Assembly (NCBI RefSeq): GCF_019457515.1
Contig: NZ_CP080421.1
Span: 2,666,001-2,730,000, forward strand
Origin: Shewanella mesophila
Lineage (GTDB): Bacteria; Pseudomonadota; Gammaproteobacteria; Enterobacterales; Shewanellaceae
Direction of reading: 5' to 3'
Length of the DNA stretch: 64,000 bases
The notes under the pieces were generated by a model. It did not search any database, was not told the DNA's origin, and was given only the letters and a program-made list of their open reading frames with translations. Both the position numbers and the translations under genes were made by a program. This document shows positions 25,914 through 35,961 of the stretch, in pieces. Position 1 is the stretch's first letter; every line of letters starts with the position of its first letter.

Positions 25914-25925
25914 AGCGCCTTTTTA
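25901..25925 (+). terminator. Terminator overlapping the stop codon of the 155-aa gene
   Basis: AAAAGGCGCTT / AAGCGCCTTTT stem with the TAA stop (25911-25913) at its tip, followed by TTTTT. The A run on the left also makes it usable for nadE on the minus strand. Confidence 0.85.
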
Positions 25926-26022
25926 TTAGAGAGATAAAGACTAACTACAACCCATAGTCTTCGCCTCAAATTCGTTCATTTAAAAACAGGTAGAGCAGAT
26001 AACTCGCAGGTACCGTTAGGCA

Positions 26023-26856
26023 TTAATCGTAAAGAGTCGGGATTGACTTGCGTTTATGTTGCGTCGCGTTATAGATAGCAATAAGACGCGCCTCAACCTT
26101 AGCATCCACCGCTTTACCCTCGAGAAAGTCATCGATTTGATCATAGGTCAACCCTAAAGCAACTTCATCTTCGAGCTGTGGTTTATCACACTCAAGGTCT
26201 GCCGTTGGCACTTTATTCACTAAAATACCGGGGGCACCTAACGCTGCAGCTAATTGTCTCACCTGACGTTTACTCAAACCAAATAGAGGAGCAAGGTCGC
26301 AGGCTCCGTCGCCCCATTTGGTGTAAAAGCCAGTAATGTTTTCTGCACTGTGATCAGTACCAACCACTAAACCGCCCGTTAAACCAGCTATCTCATATTG
26401 GGCAATCATACGCATTCTGGCTTTCACATTGCCCTTAACAAACTCAACATTGCCATGAGGGTGAGACATGATATCAGCTTGCTCTAGCCCCAAAAGCGTT
26501 TGATGATGGATCCCTTCGACCCCCTCACCTATGTTAACTGTAACCAATCTACTCGGCTGAATAAACTGACAAGCTAACTGAGCTTCATCTTCATCTTTTT
26601 GCACCTTAAAGGGCAGTCTCACTGCGATAAATTGATAACTCACTTCGCACTCACCTTCACGGTTGAGCTCGTCGACAGCCATTTGACATAGACGCCCAGC
26701 AAGAGACGAATCGACACCACCACTGATCCCAAGCACTAAACTAGTCCCATGGGCTTCCTTGAGCTTAGATTTAATAAAGGCAATACGTCGTTGTACTTCG
26801 TACTCAACCTCAATAACAGGTTGCACCTTCATTTCACGAATGATCTGTCCTTTCAC
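26023..26856 (-). CDS. nadE: NAD+ synthetase, ammonia-dependent
   Basis: 277 residues, aligned along its length with E. coli NadE (275): the ATP-pyrophosphatase P-loop SGGVDSS at 45-51, [28 protein letters not shown], and [21 protein letters not shown]. It makes NAD+ from deamido-NAD+, ATP and ammonia; there is no glutaminase domain. The start is a GTG with GGAG eight bases upstream. Monocistronic by context: the gene upstream (AraC) is divergent. I saw no convincing regulator site in the 190 bp between them. Confidence 0.95.
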   Translation of the reverse strand: MKGQIIREMKVQPVIEVEYEVQRRIAFIKSKLKEAHGTSLVLGISGGVDSSLAGRLCQMAVDELNREGECEVSYQFIAVRLPFKVQKDEDEAQLACQFIQPSRLVTVNIGEGVEGIHHQTLLGLEQADIMSHPHGNVEFVKGNVKARMRMIAQYEIAGLTGGLVVGTDHSAENITGFYTKWGDGACDLAPLFGLSKRQVRQLAAALGAPGILVNKVPTADLECDKPQLEDEVALGLTYDQIDDFLEGKAVDAKVEARLIAIYNATQHKRKSIPTLYD

Positions 26857-27049
26857 TGGCCCGACTCCAATTATTTATCTGTCAGCAGAAATTTAGCGGC
26901 ACTATTATGGGCTAATTACGAGCAGAATTCACGATCCAAACATCAACTTTGGAATGATTTGTCCCATTTCGATTGCAATTATTTACTAGTCTGCACAAAA
27001 GTCCCTCGGCTACACTGCTGGTTAAACTCACAACTAGGTATCTTTTTTA

Positions 27050-27895
27050 TTGTCACAATCTATTGAAGTTATAGAGTATTGGCACCCTAACATCTTAAAA
27101 GAGATGGAGCTAAGCCGCGCACGTTTTACCTCTTTTGCTTTCGAAAAGCATGTACATTTAGACTATCATATTGGCGTCGTATCTCATGGTGCTCAGCAAT
27201 ACCTGCACAAAGGGCAACATTACCAACTGACGCCAAATTGCTTATCGACACTTAATCCTGATGAGAGTCATAACGGACAAAGTATTGATCCTTCTGGATA
27301 TTGTGCACACGTCATGTCTCTTCCAGTCAATTTCATTAATGATATAGCTACTGAACTTAAACAAAAATCACTATTTTTTAATGCACCTATCGCAGAAGAT
27401 CAGCAACTGAGGCAGCAGTTCCTACTCCTGCATCAGTTACTCACCGAACAACAGTATTGTGTTTCATCGCTGCAAACCGAAACACTACTAACCGCCTTCA
27501 TTACCGAATTGTTTTGCCGCTATGCTGCTATAACAGGTGAAACAAGATCCTCTACAAAACTTTCCATAACTCAAATGGATATGATCAAGCAGCAACTGCA
27601 TGAACAGCTTCATGGCAATATTGAACTCGCCTCATTAGCTAACAGTATCAATTTAAGTAAATTCCAATTTCTAAGGCAATTTAAGTCCGCAACAGGTATG
27701 ACCCCACACGCATACCTCACTCGCCTAAGACTTGAATATGCTAAGAAGGCGCTTATTGGTGGGAACACTGCTATTGATACCGCCTATCTAGTCGGTTTTT
27801 TCGATCAAAGCCATTTCAACAAGGCATTCAAACGCGCCTTTTTAACGACCCCAGCTCAATTTCAGCGTAAGCTTTTGAGGTGTGATAAGCCATAG
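27050..27895 (+). CDS. AraC family transcriptional regulator
   Basis: 281 residues from a TTG at 27050 (AGG about nine bases upstream); the next ATG is at 27104. The N-terminal cupin-like ligand domain (HLDYHIGVVSHGAQQYLHKG) is followed by two HTH motifs: LASLANSINLSKFQFLRQFK and the GMTPHAYLTRLRLEYAKKAL plus IDTAYLVGFFDQSHFNKAFKRAF. The latter is the AraC signature. The gene for a LysE-type exporter begins 104 bp downstream on the same strand; regulation of that exporter is the likely role, an inference. Confidence 0.92.
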   Translation: MSQSIEVIEYWHPNILKEMELSRARFTSFAFEKHVHLDYHIGVVSHGAQQYLHKGQHYQLTPNCLSTLNPDESHNGQSIDPSGYCAHVMSLPVNFINDIATELKQKSLFFNAPIAEDQQLRQQFLLLHQLLTEQQYCVSSLQTETLLTAFITELFCRYAAITGETRSSTKLSITQMDMIKQQLHEQLHGNIELASLANSINLSKFQFLRQFKSATGMTPHAYLTRLRLEYAKKALIGGNTAIDTAYLVGFFDQSHFNKAFKRAFLTTPAQFQRKLLRCDKP

Positions 27896-27998
27896 CAATA
27901 AAATCATCTAAGCGATTAACTGTGCAATAATTTACAAGCCAATAATCGCTGACTAAGGCATTCTAGTATCTATATCCTATTACCGAAGAGCCCATTTA

Positions 27999-28640
27999 AT
28001 GACATTAGAGTATCAACTGCTATTTTCACTCGCCTTGATCCATACTGTCGCATTGGCAAGTCCAGGCCCTGATTTTGCGTTGGTGGTGAAACTCGCCACT
28101 CAAGCGCAGCGCAAAACAGCGTTAGCATCTGCATTCGGCTTGGCGGTGGCGATCACCTTACACACCCTGCTGAGCTTAACCGGAATTAGCCTCATCATAA
28201 AAAGCGCTGAAAACATATATATCGTTGTGCAACTGACCGGCGCGACCTATTTAGCTTGGATGGGATTAGGCGCTATACGCGAAGCCATCGCCCACTGGCG
28301 AGACCATAAACAACAAATAATCACCACATCAACTCGGGAACTCTCCGCGTTACAAGGCTTTATTCGAGGCTTATCGACAAATCTGCTTAACCCCAAAGCT
28401 ATGGTGTTTTTCATCACGCTGTTTTCAACATTGATCTCGCCAACAGTTAACCTTGAAACGAAAGTCGCCATCACGCTATTGATGTTTTTGCTGTCGTTAA
28501 TCTGGTTTAGCTTCATCGCTTTGGTACTGTCTAAACCTAAAATTCAGCAAAAAATGCAGCGTGCAACGCCAATGATCAACTTGATCACTGGGTTACTGTT
28601 CGTCAGTGTGAGCTTAGTGATTATTAACGGCCTGTTTTAG
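27999..28640 (+). CDS. LysE/RhtB family exporter
   Basis: 213 residues with six membrane helices. The N-terminal LIHTVALASPGPDFALVVKLA is the LysE/RhtB hallmark, and NLLNPKAMVFFITLF a second conserved segment. Members export amino acids or homoserine lactones; substrate here unknown. It follows the AraC gene and its 3' end overlaps the M14 peptidase gene tail to tail by 17 bp. Confidence 0.92.
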   Translation: MTLEYQLLFSLALIHTVALASPGPDFALVVKLATQAQRKTALASAFGLAVAITLHTLLSLTGISLIIKSAENIYIVVQLTGATYLAWMGLGAIREAIAHWRDHKQQIITTSTRELSALQGFIRGLSTNLLNPKAMVFFITLFSTLISPTVNLETKVAITLLMFLLSLIWFSFIALVLSKPKIQQKMQRATPMINLITGLLFVSVSLVIINGLF

Positions 28641-29556
28641 TGCTTGCCAAAATATAATCGAGCGCCGAAGTCACCGCCTCAACCTGAGCTAAAATACAAT
28701 TTTCCTCATCCGACAACGGGCTATCTGGATAGACTTCGGTTGTGGTGTTAAACGTCGCATCACTAAATCCTGTACATAATCCTAGAGACTTAGTGGGATA
28801 GTTGATCACACCAAACTGAGTAACAGGAGCACCAATGAGCTGACCTTGTTCATCGGCTGGTGCGATATGAGTGACCTTAGCCACCGCATCTATGATCGCT
28901 TTTTGCATCTCATCACAGGGGTTCTCACTATCGCCGACCAGATAAAAGCCATCGGGAATATTCCAATTGGTATGCTCGACAGCATCCCTTGCCGCTAACG
29001 CAGGGCGAAACTCACTATTATCGGTATCTGTTGTTTCATGCAAGTCGATATGGGCCATAAGCTTGACGCCTAAGCCCGCAACTAAGGCCATTAACGCAGC
29101 AGATTCTTGCGCAGGGCTGTCAGGATAAAAGGAGCGATTTGGATCGATAGCCATGGGGTTCCAGCGGTTAATGGTTTCATATCCCCAGGGACTAACACAG
29201 GGAGCGACCACCAGATTCACCTTATCCTTATAGACAGATGCCGCCGTATCCAAAAATCGAAGCGCACCTTGCACACCACTGGTTTCATAACCGTGAACGC
29301 CACCTGTGACCAACACTGTGGGTAGCGACCGGTTCCAATTTCGACTTTTAAGCGCATACAAGGAGTAGTGCCCTTCTTCATAATGTAGAGCGCCATATTC
29401 TATGACATCAAACTGTTCTCGAAGAGCATCAATTTTAGCCACCACCTCAGTTTGATAAGAGCGCTTAATCACTTGAGCTTTGCGCCATTTAGCTTTCTCA
29501 CTCTCGCCCCATTTCTGACCGGGTTTACCAATTGAATATACTTGCGCCATTGTCAT
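28624..29556 (-). CDS. M14 family zinc carboxypeptidase-like protein
   Basis: 310 residues from the ATG at 29556, which has AGGAG upstream (the frame continues to 29589 but lacks an SD). Zinc ligands of the M14 fold are visible: GVHGYETSG (HxxE) and the later HIDLHET. A Trp/Asn-rich YETINRWNPMAIDPNRSF segment gives the substrate-binding Asn-Arg pair. No signal peptide, so it is cytoplasmic; this subgroup resembles succinylglutamate desuccinylase/aspartoacylase-like enzymes. Substrate unknown. Antisense overlap with the exporter gene. Confidence 0.85.
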   Translation of the reverse strand: MTMAQVYSIGKPGQKWGESEKAKWRKAQVIKRSYQTEVVAKIDALREQFDVIEYGALHYEEGHYSLYALKSRNWNRSLPTVLVTGGVHGYETSGVQGALRFLDTAASVYKDKVNLVVAPCVSPWGYETINRWNPMAIDPNRSFYPDSPAQESAALMALVAGLGVKLMAHIDLHETTDTDNSEFRPALAARDAVEHTNWNIPDGFYLVGDSENPCDEMQKAIIDAVAKVTHIAPADEQGQLIGAPVTQFGVINYPTKSLGLCTGFSDATFNTTTEVYPDSPLSDEENCILAQVEAVTSALDYILASTKTGR

Positions 29557-29837
29557 AAATGCTCCTAAATCTTTGAATACGGTGCTCACAATAAGATGAG
29601 CAAAGATAACCTATTGATATCACCAATGACTCCAGCCGATAAGGTGAATCGTTTTTAATAGTGCGACGTTACATAATCTGAACTTTGATTAACAGAGGGG
29701 ATAACGCTAGATGAATTAGCACGTAAAGCTACCAGAAGAACCTATTTGTGGCTAGCCTCCTTGAGGCTTGTCCTAACCAGCAATAGAAGATATGCATTAA
29801 GGTCAGTATTTGATAGGATCACGGCGAAGGAGAACTC

Positions 29838-30491
29838 ATGAAAATTTTTACATATCAGCCCCCCTCGATCCCTTGGCTGGACATTCGCTATCAAGACCGC
29901 GACATCATCGTCATAAACAAACCTTCAGGTTTATTGTCTAATCCTGGGCGAGCTGAAAATACCTTCGACTCTGCTATTAACAGGCTATTGCAACGCTATC
30001 CAGAAGCCATCTTGGTCCACAGACTCGATTGTGCAACTTCAGGGATCATGGTATTTGCGTTAAATAAAAAAGCAGAATCAAATATCAAGACTCAATTTCA
30101 AAATCGAGTCACCGGAAAATATTATGTCGCATTAGTGCAAGGGGTTATTACTGATGATAGTGGCAAAATCGATCTCGCGATGAAAGCCGACATCAGCCAA
30201 CCACCGCTGCAGCTAATTGCCGATGATGGAAAGAGTGCGACGACCTATTTTGAGGTACTTGAGAGAAGAGTTGACACAACTTTAGTAAAACTAAAACCTA
30301 TTACCGGCAGAACTCACCAACTGCGTCTGCACATGAAAGCGATTGGCCACACCATACTAGGTGATGACTTTTATGGTGACGACAATATCATGACTGCATC
30401 TGATCGCTTATGCTTACATGCTGAGCATCTACAAATAAATCACCCCTTTAGTCACAAAGTCGTTAAATTTTATAGCAAGCATCCCTTCTAG
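29838..30491 (+). CDS. rluA: RluA-family pseudouridine synthase
   Basis: 217 residues, nearly the length of E. coli RluA (219). It starts YQPPSIPWLDIRYQDRDII and keeps NKPSGLLSNPGR, the catalytic HRLDCATSGI (Asp) and PITGRTHQLRLHM. RluA isomerises U746 of 23S rRNA and U32 of some tRNAs. Assignment to RluA rather than another RluA-type paralogue is likely but not certain. AGGAG precedes the ATG; transcription appears independent, with a 280-bp upstream region. Confidence 0.85.
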   Translation: MKIFTYQPPSIPWLDIRYQDRDIIVINKPSGLLSNPGRAENTFDSAINRLLQRYPEAILVHRLDCATSGIMVFALNKKAESNIKTQFQNRVTGKYYVALVQGVITDDSGKIDLAMKADISQPPLQLIADDGKSATTYFEVLERRVDTTLVKLKPITGRTHQLRLHMKAIGHTILGDDFYGDDNIMTASDRLCLHAEHLQINHPFSHKVVKFYSKHPF

Positions 30492-30655
30492 TACTAAAGC
30501 CGCTTAGCACTTAAGCAACAGAGAGCTGATTTACATAATAGATTAGCCATGACCACAGAGAGCTTGTCTAAAGTCATGGCTAACATATATAGCGCTGCAA
30601 TTCACTAATCTAGTAGGACAGACAAGTCAACTGACTAAAGCCTTACATCACACAC

Positions 30656-31063
30656 TTATGCCGCTGCACGTTTTGCAGTATAAAAACATTCTGCACTGTT
30701 ACAAAAATGGAGACTATTATCGTCACATAGCAGGAAGTACTCACCAAACAGGTTGCCGCCTAAATCTTCAAGTTTCAAACCATTCTCAACCACAGTCCCC
30801 TGCATCTCGTCTAAACTATGGCAGCCATCGGTATACCAAGTCTCTAAAAACAGCTTGTCACCTTGACGATAAAGAGTAATTTTATCCCCCAAAGAAGGAC
30901 GTTCATCAATCCACTGACCAATAATTTCCCGTGTATCCATATCTCGCTCCTGCCAACTAAGGCGCTTACGCTTTTCGACGACTGACATCTCTATCACTTG
31001 AAGCAATGACTGCGAACCATTTGCGATGGCTTTATCTAACATTACTCGAAGCTTTGTATCCAT
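30656..31063 (-). CDS. Hypothetical protein (135 aa)
   Basis: Not recognised. A soluble protein with a short helical N-terminus (DTKLRVMLDKAIANGSQSLLQVI) and a beta-rich second half (LGDKITLYRQGDKLFLETWY, FGEYFLLCDDNSLHFCNSAE). Four Cys residues lie in the second half. GAGGTTAG precedes the ATG, so it is a real gene. A CRP-like site lies about 126 bp upstream. No functional partner is evident nearby. Confidence 0.7.
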   Translation of the reverse strand: MDTKLRVMLDKAIANGSQSLLQVIEMSVVEKRKRLSWQERDMDTREIIGQWIDERPSLGDKITLYRQGDKLFLETWYTDGCHSLDEMQGTVVENGLKLEDLGGNLFGEYFLLCDDNSLHFCNSAECFYTAKRAAA

Positions 31064-31188
31064 ATTTATCTAACCTCAACCGACCACAAATGTTGCAGCA
31101 TTGTAAATGACGTAAACCCTAAACCAATCAATTACAACTAGTTTTTTTACTTTACAGGTGAAATTGTATCTTACAAGTGAAATAATAA

Positions 31189-31204
31189 CGCGATCTAAAT
31201 CACT
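31189..31204 (-). promoter_or_regulatory. CRP-like site upstream of the 135-aa gene
   Basis: CGCGATCTAAATCACT resembles the CRP consensus TGTGATCTAGATCACA (GCGA-N6-TCAC core). It lies in the upstream region of the minus-strand 135-aa gene. Confidence 0.4.
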
Positions 31205-31313
31205 TTTAATGCATTAGTTTAGTGAAATTTAATACAAATTACCTACTGCGTAAAACCCTCTTTCTTTTTAACAATTGACAAATTACGCTTAACGCCGCCG
31301 ACAAGTATAAAAA

Positions 31314-31332
31314 AAGGAGCCATTGGCTCCTT
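31314..31332 (-). terminator. Rho-independent terminator of sstT
   Basis: AAGGAGCC / GGCTCCTT stem of 8 bp, 3-nt loop, followed on the minus strand by a T run. It starts 22 bp after the sstT stop. Confidence 0.88.
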
Positions 31333-31353
31333 ATTTACGTCTCAGATATCACG

Positions 31354-32577
31354 CTAGCTGTTTTCAGATCTTTCAGCGGCTTCACATGCCGATGCCGTAA
31401 ACAGAACATCTGTCGAACTATTCAATGCGGTTTCCGCTGAGTCTTGGATAACACCAATAATAAATCCAACGGCAACGACCTGCATTGCATCTTCATTACT
31501 GATCCCAAATAAGCTACACGCTAATGGGATTAATAATAGAGAACCACCAGCCACACCAGAGGCACCACATGCCGATACGGCTGCAACCACGCTAAGCAAA
31601 ATTGCCGTCAATATATCAACCTGAACACCAAGGGTATGCGCTGCCGCCAAGGTAAGGACGGTAATAGTGATCGCAGCTCCGCCCATGTTAATAGTGGCTC
31701 CCAGCGGAATGGAAACTGAATAAGTGTCTTCATGTAATTTAAGCTTTTCACATAACGCCATATTGACTGGAATATTAGCTGCACTTGAACGCGTAAAGAA
31801 TGCAGTAACACCACTTTCACGTAGGCAGGTAAAGACTAACGGATAAGGATTGCGTCTGATTTTAAACCAAACAATCAATGGATTAACGACTAGTGCAATA
31901 ATCAACATCGTCCCTAACAGCACAATAAGTAGATGAGCATAACCAGCAATAGCTTCAAAGCCCGTTTCTGCAAACGTATTCGCCACCAAACCGAATATGC
32001 CAATTGGTGCCAAACGAATAACAAAACGAACCATTTGTGATACGCCATGGCTTATATCGGCAAATACTGTCTTGGTGGTCTCGCTCCCTTGATGAAGCAC
32101 AATACCTAAACCGACACCCCATGCCAAAATACCAATATAGTTGCCTGTCATTAGCGCATGTACAGGGTTATCCACAATCTTAAATAGCAGTGTATTGATA
32201 ACTTCAGCTATCCCTTCTGGGGGGGCAGTCCCGTCAGCCGCAGTGACCAAGGCCAATGTTGTCGGGAACATAAAACTCATAGTGACAGCCGTTATCGCCG
32301 CAGCAAAGGTACCAAATAGGTATAAAAAAATGATAGGACGCATGTTAGTTTTAGCGTTTTTCTTTTGATTAGCAATTGATGCGGCAACCAAAATAAATAC
32401 CAAAATCGGCGCTATCGCCTTAAGGGCACCGACAAAAAGATCACCTAAAAACGCAATACTTTTCGCAGAAGAGGGAAAAAATGATGCTAACAATATCCCC
32501 GCAATAATCCCCAACATAATTTGTAGCACAAGGCTACCATCTGCCAATTTGGCAAATAAAGAACGGCTTTGATTCAT
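31354..32577 (-). CDS. sstT: Serine/threonine:Na+ symporter SstT
   Basis: 407 residues, the usual size. DAACS (glutamate transporter-like) fold with about eight to nine membrane helices and two hairpin loops: [20 protein letters not shown] is HP1-like with the serine-rich motif, and [20 protein letters not shown] carries the Na+-binding NMx[21 protein letters not shown] is HP2. It imports serine and threonine with sodium. Monocistronic, with a terminator downstream and a hairpin in the leader region. Confidence 0.95.
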   Translation of the reverse strand: MNQSRSLFAKLADGSLVLQIMLGIIAGILLASFFPSSAKSIAFLGDLFVGALKAIAPILVFILVAASIANQKKNAKTNMRPIIFLYLFGTFAAAITAVTMSFMFPTTLALVTAADGTAPPEGIAEVINTLLFKIVDNPVHALMTGNYIGILAWGVGLGIVLHQGSETTKTVFADISHGVSQMVRFVIRLAPIGIFGLVANTFAETGFEAIAGYAHLLIVLLGTMLIIALVVNPLIVWFKIRRNPYPLVFTCLRESGVTAFFTRSSAANIPVNMALCEKLKLHEDTYSVSIPLGATINMGGAAITITVLTLAAAHTLGVQVDILTAILLSVVAAVSACGASGVAGGSLLLIPLACSLFGISNEDAMQVVAVGFIIGVIQDSAETALNSSTDVLFTASACEAAERSENS

Positions 32578-32655
32578 TGATTGACCTATGATTGTTATTG
32601 TTAAAATTTAACCTTATATATCACGCTTTTTTAGAAGTTAAATTATCTGACTATC

Positions 32656-32695
32656 CTCCGATGCCGCTATTTAATATTGAATAGGCATAACGGAG
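32656..32695 (-). promoter_or_regulatory. Imperfect hairpin in the sstT upstream region
   Basis: CTCCG..ATGCC..CTATT pairs with AATAG..GCAT..CGGAG over 40 bp, with two bulges. It lies 79-118 bp before the sstT start. No T run, so a leader structure or operator is more likely than a terminator of cheV. Confidence 0.35.
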
Positions 32696-32862
32696 AATAA
32701 TTTAGCATTTAAAGGGCGACACGACTATCACCATCTCGCCAGTTGATCCAAGGTTAAACTTCCTTCATCTTGAAGTTTTATAGAAACAGAGTGACCTTGT
32801 CTAGCGATCAGGTCAATTTAGCAAGTGATATTACTCATTAGCATCATAACCATAACAAAATG

Positions 32863-33762
32863 CTAATGTTTCAGTTGTCTATGACTCTCTGCGCCTCTAA
32901 GCATAGCCTCGATCAACTCATGGGCATCAAATTTAGTTAACGCCTCATTTGCCCCCACTTGATGTGCCTGACTGACACTTATCTCGCTAGAGAGTGAGGT
33001 ATGTAAGATGATATAAGCATTAGCAAGTGAAGGCGTATTTTTGACTTCAAACGCCAGTTCATAACCATCGAGCCCCGGCATTTCAATATCACTAACGAGA
33101 AGGTCGACAGGTCGCCCCTCTTGATAAGCATGCTCCATAATCGATAACGCCTCACGACCATCGGATGTCACTAAATAAGGAATATTAATACTGTCTAACG
33201 CGTCAGAGAGTTGCTTACGGGCGACCAGAGAATCATCCACTAATAGGATATTAAGCGGCTTTAAAATCTCACGTTGCACATCGGTCAAAATCGCACGAGT
33301 CGTTTCAGGGCTGGAGGGAAACACTTTTGACAGCAATAACTCGACATCAAGCAGTTGTACCAGCTTATCATCGACTCTAGTGACGCCTGTTAAATAGGCG
33401 TTCTTTCCTAAATTATTTGGCGGCGATTCGATATCGCGCCAATTACACTCAATAATTTTATCGATTGAACGCACCAAAAAACCCATCACCATTCGCTGAC
33501 AATCGGTAATAATAATATAAGCGTTTGCCCTTTCCGCTTCGGCGATCGGAGGATATCCTACCGCTGCAGCCATATCGATAATGGGTATGGTATGCCCGCG
33601 AACAGTCGCAGCGCCAATGATAGTATGATGTGACTTAGGAATAGCACTTAATGTCGTATAGGGCACTAGCTCTCTTATTTTTAGTGTCCCCAAAGCAAAT
33701 AATTGACTGTGTGATAGTCTAAACAACAATAATCCCTGAGATTGACTTGCCTTACTTTTCAT
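32863..33762 (-). CDS. cheV: Chemotaxis coupling protein CheV
   Basis: 299 residues. The N-terminal CheW-like domain (FALGTLKIRELVPYTTLSAIPKS, PIIDMAAAVG) is followed by a receiver domain beginning LNILLVDDSLVARKQL with phosphoacceptor Asp in LLVSDIEMPGLDGYELAF. This is the CheW-REC architecture of CheV, which links chemoreceptors to CheA and is tuned by phosphorylation. It stands outside any chemotaxis cluster, typical of Shewanella, which has several cheV copies. Confidence 0.93.
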   Translation of the reverse strand: MKSKASQSQGLLLFRLSHSQLFALGTLKIRELVPYTTLSAIPKSHHTIIGAATVRGHTIPIIDMAAAVGYPPIAEAERANAYIIITDCQRMVMGFLVRSIDKIIECNWRDIESPPNNLGKNAYLTGVTRVDDKLVQLLDVELLLSKVFPSSPETTRAILTDVQREILKPLNILLVDDSLVARKQLSDALDSINIPYLVTSDGREALSIMEHAYQEGRPVDLLVSDIEMPGLDGYELAFEVKNTPSLANAYIILHTSLSSEISVSQAHQVGANEALTKFDAHELIEAMLRGAESHRQLKH

Positions 33763-33857
33763 AATCTTACCAACATTAATTTAGGCCTCGTCTTATAAGA
33801 TTAACCCTAGCACATCAGTCCGATATTGACGATGCTCAACCTAAGATAATTTACCAA

Positions 33858-35378
33858 CTACAACTGAGACTCTATAGGAAATAAGCCAATAAAATCTGCC
33901 ATGAATTTTCGCCAAAAACTCGCTTGAGGCTCTGCATAATAGGTCTTTGACTGACACTGATCAAACCAAATAAGCTCACCCTCTTCTATCGCCACACGAT
34001 AGCTATTATTGTGTAATGCCTTATCTATCGCATCTAACATGGACGACGCAAACCTTGGACTATCGAAAATGATGCCTAGCTCAGTATTAATCCACGCCGA
34101 ACGCGGATCAAAATTAAAGGAGCCAACAAAAACAGCCTCAGAATCGAGCACAAATGTCTTCGCATGAAGGCTCGATCGAGAACTTCCCTTCCACGCTGAT
34201 GGACGATGATTTATATCCACCTTCATTTCATAGATAGTGACACCATTTTCCACTAGTTGTTTACGGTATTTCTGATACCCCGCATGAACAGCCAACACAT
34301 CGGTAGCGGCAAGACTATTGGTGATTATTGTCACCTTAATCCCTGATTTAACTGCCGCAATAAAGGCTTCTGTACCTGATGGTGTCGGCACAAAATAGGG
34401 CGAAACTAACAATACCTGCTGTTTAGCTTGAGACAGAAAGTGAGTAAGATCAGACATTAGCCATTGCTGACGACTATCCGACGTTGCTTTCTCAGGAGGA
34501 TCATATACCACCTTTGCATCGCCCCAAAACCATTCAATGTCAGCTTTGCGGATCTCACTTAACAACTCACTAAACTCTAAACGGTCAAGATATTCATCGC
34601 CTTCAAAGTTGGCTTTTCGCTCAGCCATTTTTGCTTCGGCGTTAACTTGCATCTGTGGTGTAGTCGGCTCGACTAAACTTTCAATCTCATAGACAACAGA
34701 CGCATTCCAATAAAGATCAAACTGATCTGAAACCTTATCTACAGCCGCACCTATGGTCAGCAGGTCAAAATCACCGAAATCAACTTCTTCATTTTTGGAA
34801 AAATACTCGTTGCCTATATTCCGTCCACCGACGACAGTGATGAGGTTATCGACCGTAAGGGATTTATTGTGCATCCGATGATTGAGCCTAGCGAAGCCGG
34901 TCAACATACCTAGACTACGAAACGTTCTGTCATACGAAGGATTAAATAAACGGATCGCAATGTTTGGATGGCTGGCTAATAACATTAACCCCTCATCAAG
35001 ATTTTTAGTGGTTAAATCATCGAGCAGAATTCTAATTCGCACCCCTCTATCTGCAGCATCAAGGAGCTTCCACATTAGCATCCTGCCCGTTTCGTCATCA
35101 TGATAGATGTAATATTGCAGATCGATACTTGAGCTGGCCGCTTTAACGACGGCCAAACGAGCAATAAAAGCATCAACGCCTGACCCTAATGGCAACACAC
35201 CTGTTTTTTTAGGATGTTCGGCTAATGCTGGTTGAAGAAATGCGTAAAGAGAGGAATCAATCGGTGCATCAACTTTATAACTCGGGATTTTTGTTGCAAC
35301 AGGAACAGTAGATGAACAACCCACTAAGATGAGAAGTAAACAAACGATAACTCCAGTCAGCGAGAACTTGTTAAACAT
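33858..35378 (-). CDS. Phospholipase D family lipoprotein (ClsC-like)
   Basis: 506 residues with a lipoprotein signal (LLLILVGCSSTVPVA, lipobox VGC). Two HKD motifs are present: HNKSLTVDN and HAKTFVLDSE, each HxKxxxxD, and both are followed by a GGRN or GSFN element. This is the arrangement of cardiolipin synthases and related PLD enzymes. A lipid-anchored periplasmic PLD-like protein is less common than inner-membrane ClsA/B; substrate uncertain. The neighbouring phosphatase gene is on the same strand 68 bp upstream. Confidence 0.88.
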   Translation of the reverse strand: MFNKFSLTGVIVCLLLILVGCSSTVPVATKIPSYKVDAPIDSSLYAFLQPALAEHPKKTGVLPLGSGVDAFIARLAVVKAASSSIDLQYYIYHDDETGRMLMWKLLDAADRGVRIRILLDDLTTKNLDEGLMLLASHPNIAIRLFNPSYDRTFRSLGMLTGFARLNHRMHNKSLTVDNLITVVGGRNIGNEYFSKNEEVDFGDFDLLTIGAAVDKVSDQFDLYWNASVVYEIESLVEPTTPQMQVNAEAKMAERKANFEGDEYLDRLEFSELLSEIRKADIEWFWGDAKVVYDPPEKATSDSRQQWLMSDLTHFLSQAKQQVLLVSPYFVPTPSGTEAFIAAVKSGIKVTIITNSLAATDVLAVHAGYQKYRKQLVENGVTIYEMKVDINHRPSAWKGSSRSSLHAKTFVLDSEAVFVGSFNFDPRSAWINTELGIIFDSPRFASSMLDAIDKALHNNSYRVAIEEGELIWFDQCQSKTYYAEPQASFWRKFMADFIGLFPIESQL

Positions 35379-35446
35379 AAGCCACTAATAGCCTCATGTT
35401 AATAATCCTAGATCAATAGCCTATGAGCTAACATAGGCTAATCAAT

Positions 35447-35917
35447 TCAGTCTTGTAAAGTGTATAATACGTCAAACGCGAACTGATCCCACCCTTCGGC
35501 GCTAAACGCGATATCACGAATAGCACGAACTTGGCTCACCGCATGCAGCGGCGCGGCGCCATTACTCATCAAATAGTAAGCCATTAATAAACCGGTTCTA
35601 TCTTTACCTGAGCGGCAATGAACCATCACAGCAATATCATCCGCTTCACACTGCTTTATGAACTCAAGCGCTTTAGGTAACTGCTCGGCGCATATTTCAA
35701 CATCACCTTCAAGAGGAGGCACATTACTCGAAAAGGGGATACAGGCATAACGAATACCATGACGAGCAAACTCTTGTGGCTCACACATGTCGCCACGATT
35801 AACTGACAACACGGCACCGATACCACCTTGCTTCAAGTCGGCAATATCCCAATTTTCTTTATTAGGACCACACCGTCCTGCCACTCGTCCTTCTACCAAC
35901 CAAAAAAGGTGTTGCAT
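35447..35917 (-). CDS. Dual-specificity/tyrosine-type phosphatase
   Basis: 156 residues with the CX5R signature HCRSGKDRTG (phosphate-binding loop) and a preceding conserved Asp region. It resembles small protein tyrosine/dual-specificity phosphatases of bacteria. Targets unknown. It lies between the PLD lipoprotein and the DEAD-box gene on the same strand; the spacings are small enough for one transcript but no junction is overlapping. Confidence 0.88.
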   Translation of the reverse strand: MQHLFWLVEGRVAGRCGPNKENWDIADLKQGGIGAVLSVNRGDMCEPQEFARHGIRYACIPFSSNVPPLEGDVEICAEQLPKALEFIKQCEADDIAVMVHCRSGKDRTGLLMAYYLMSNGAAPLHAVSQVRAIRDIAFSAEGWDQFAFDVLYTLQD

Positions 35918-35961
35918 AACCCTTCCTTCTATTCACAAATTAACAGAGAAAACGAATGACA

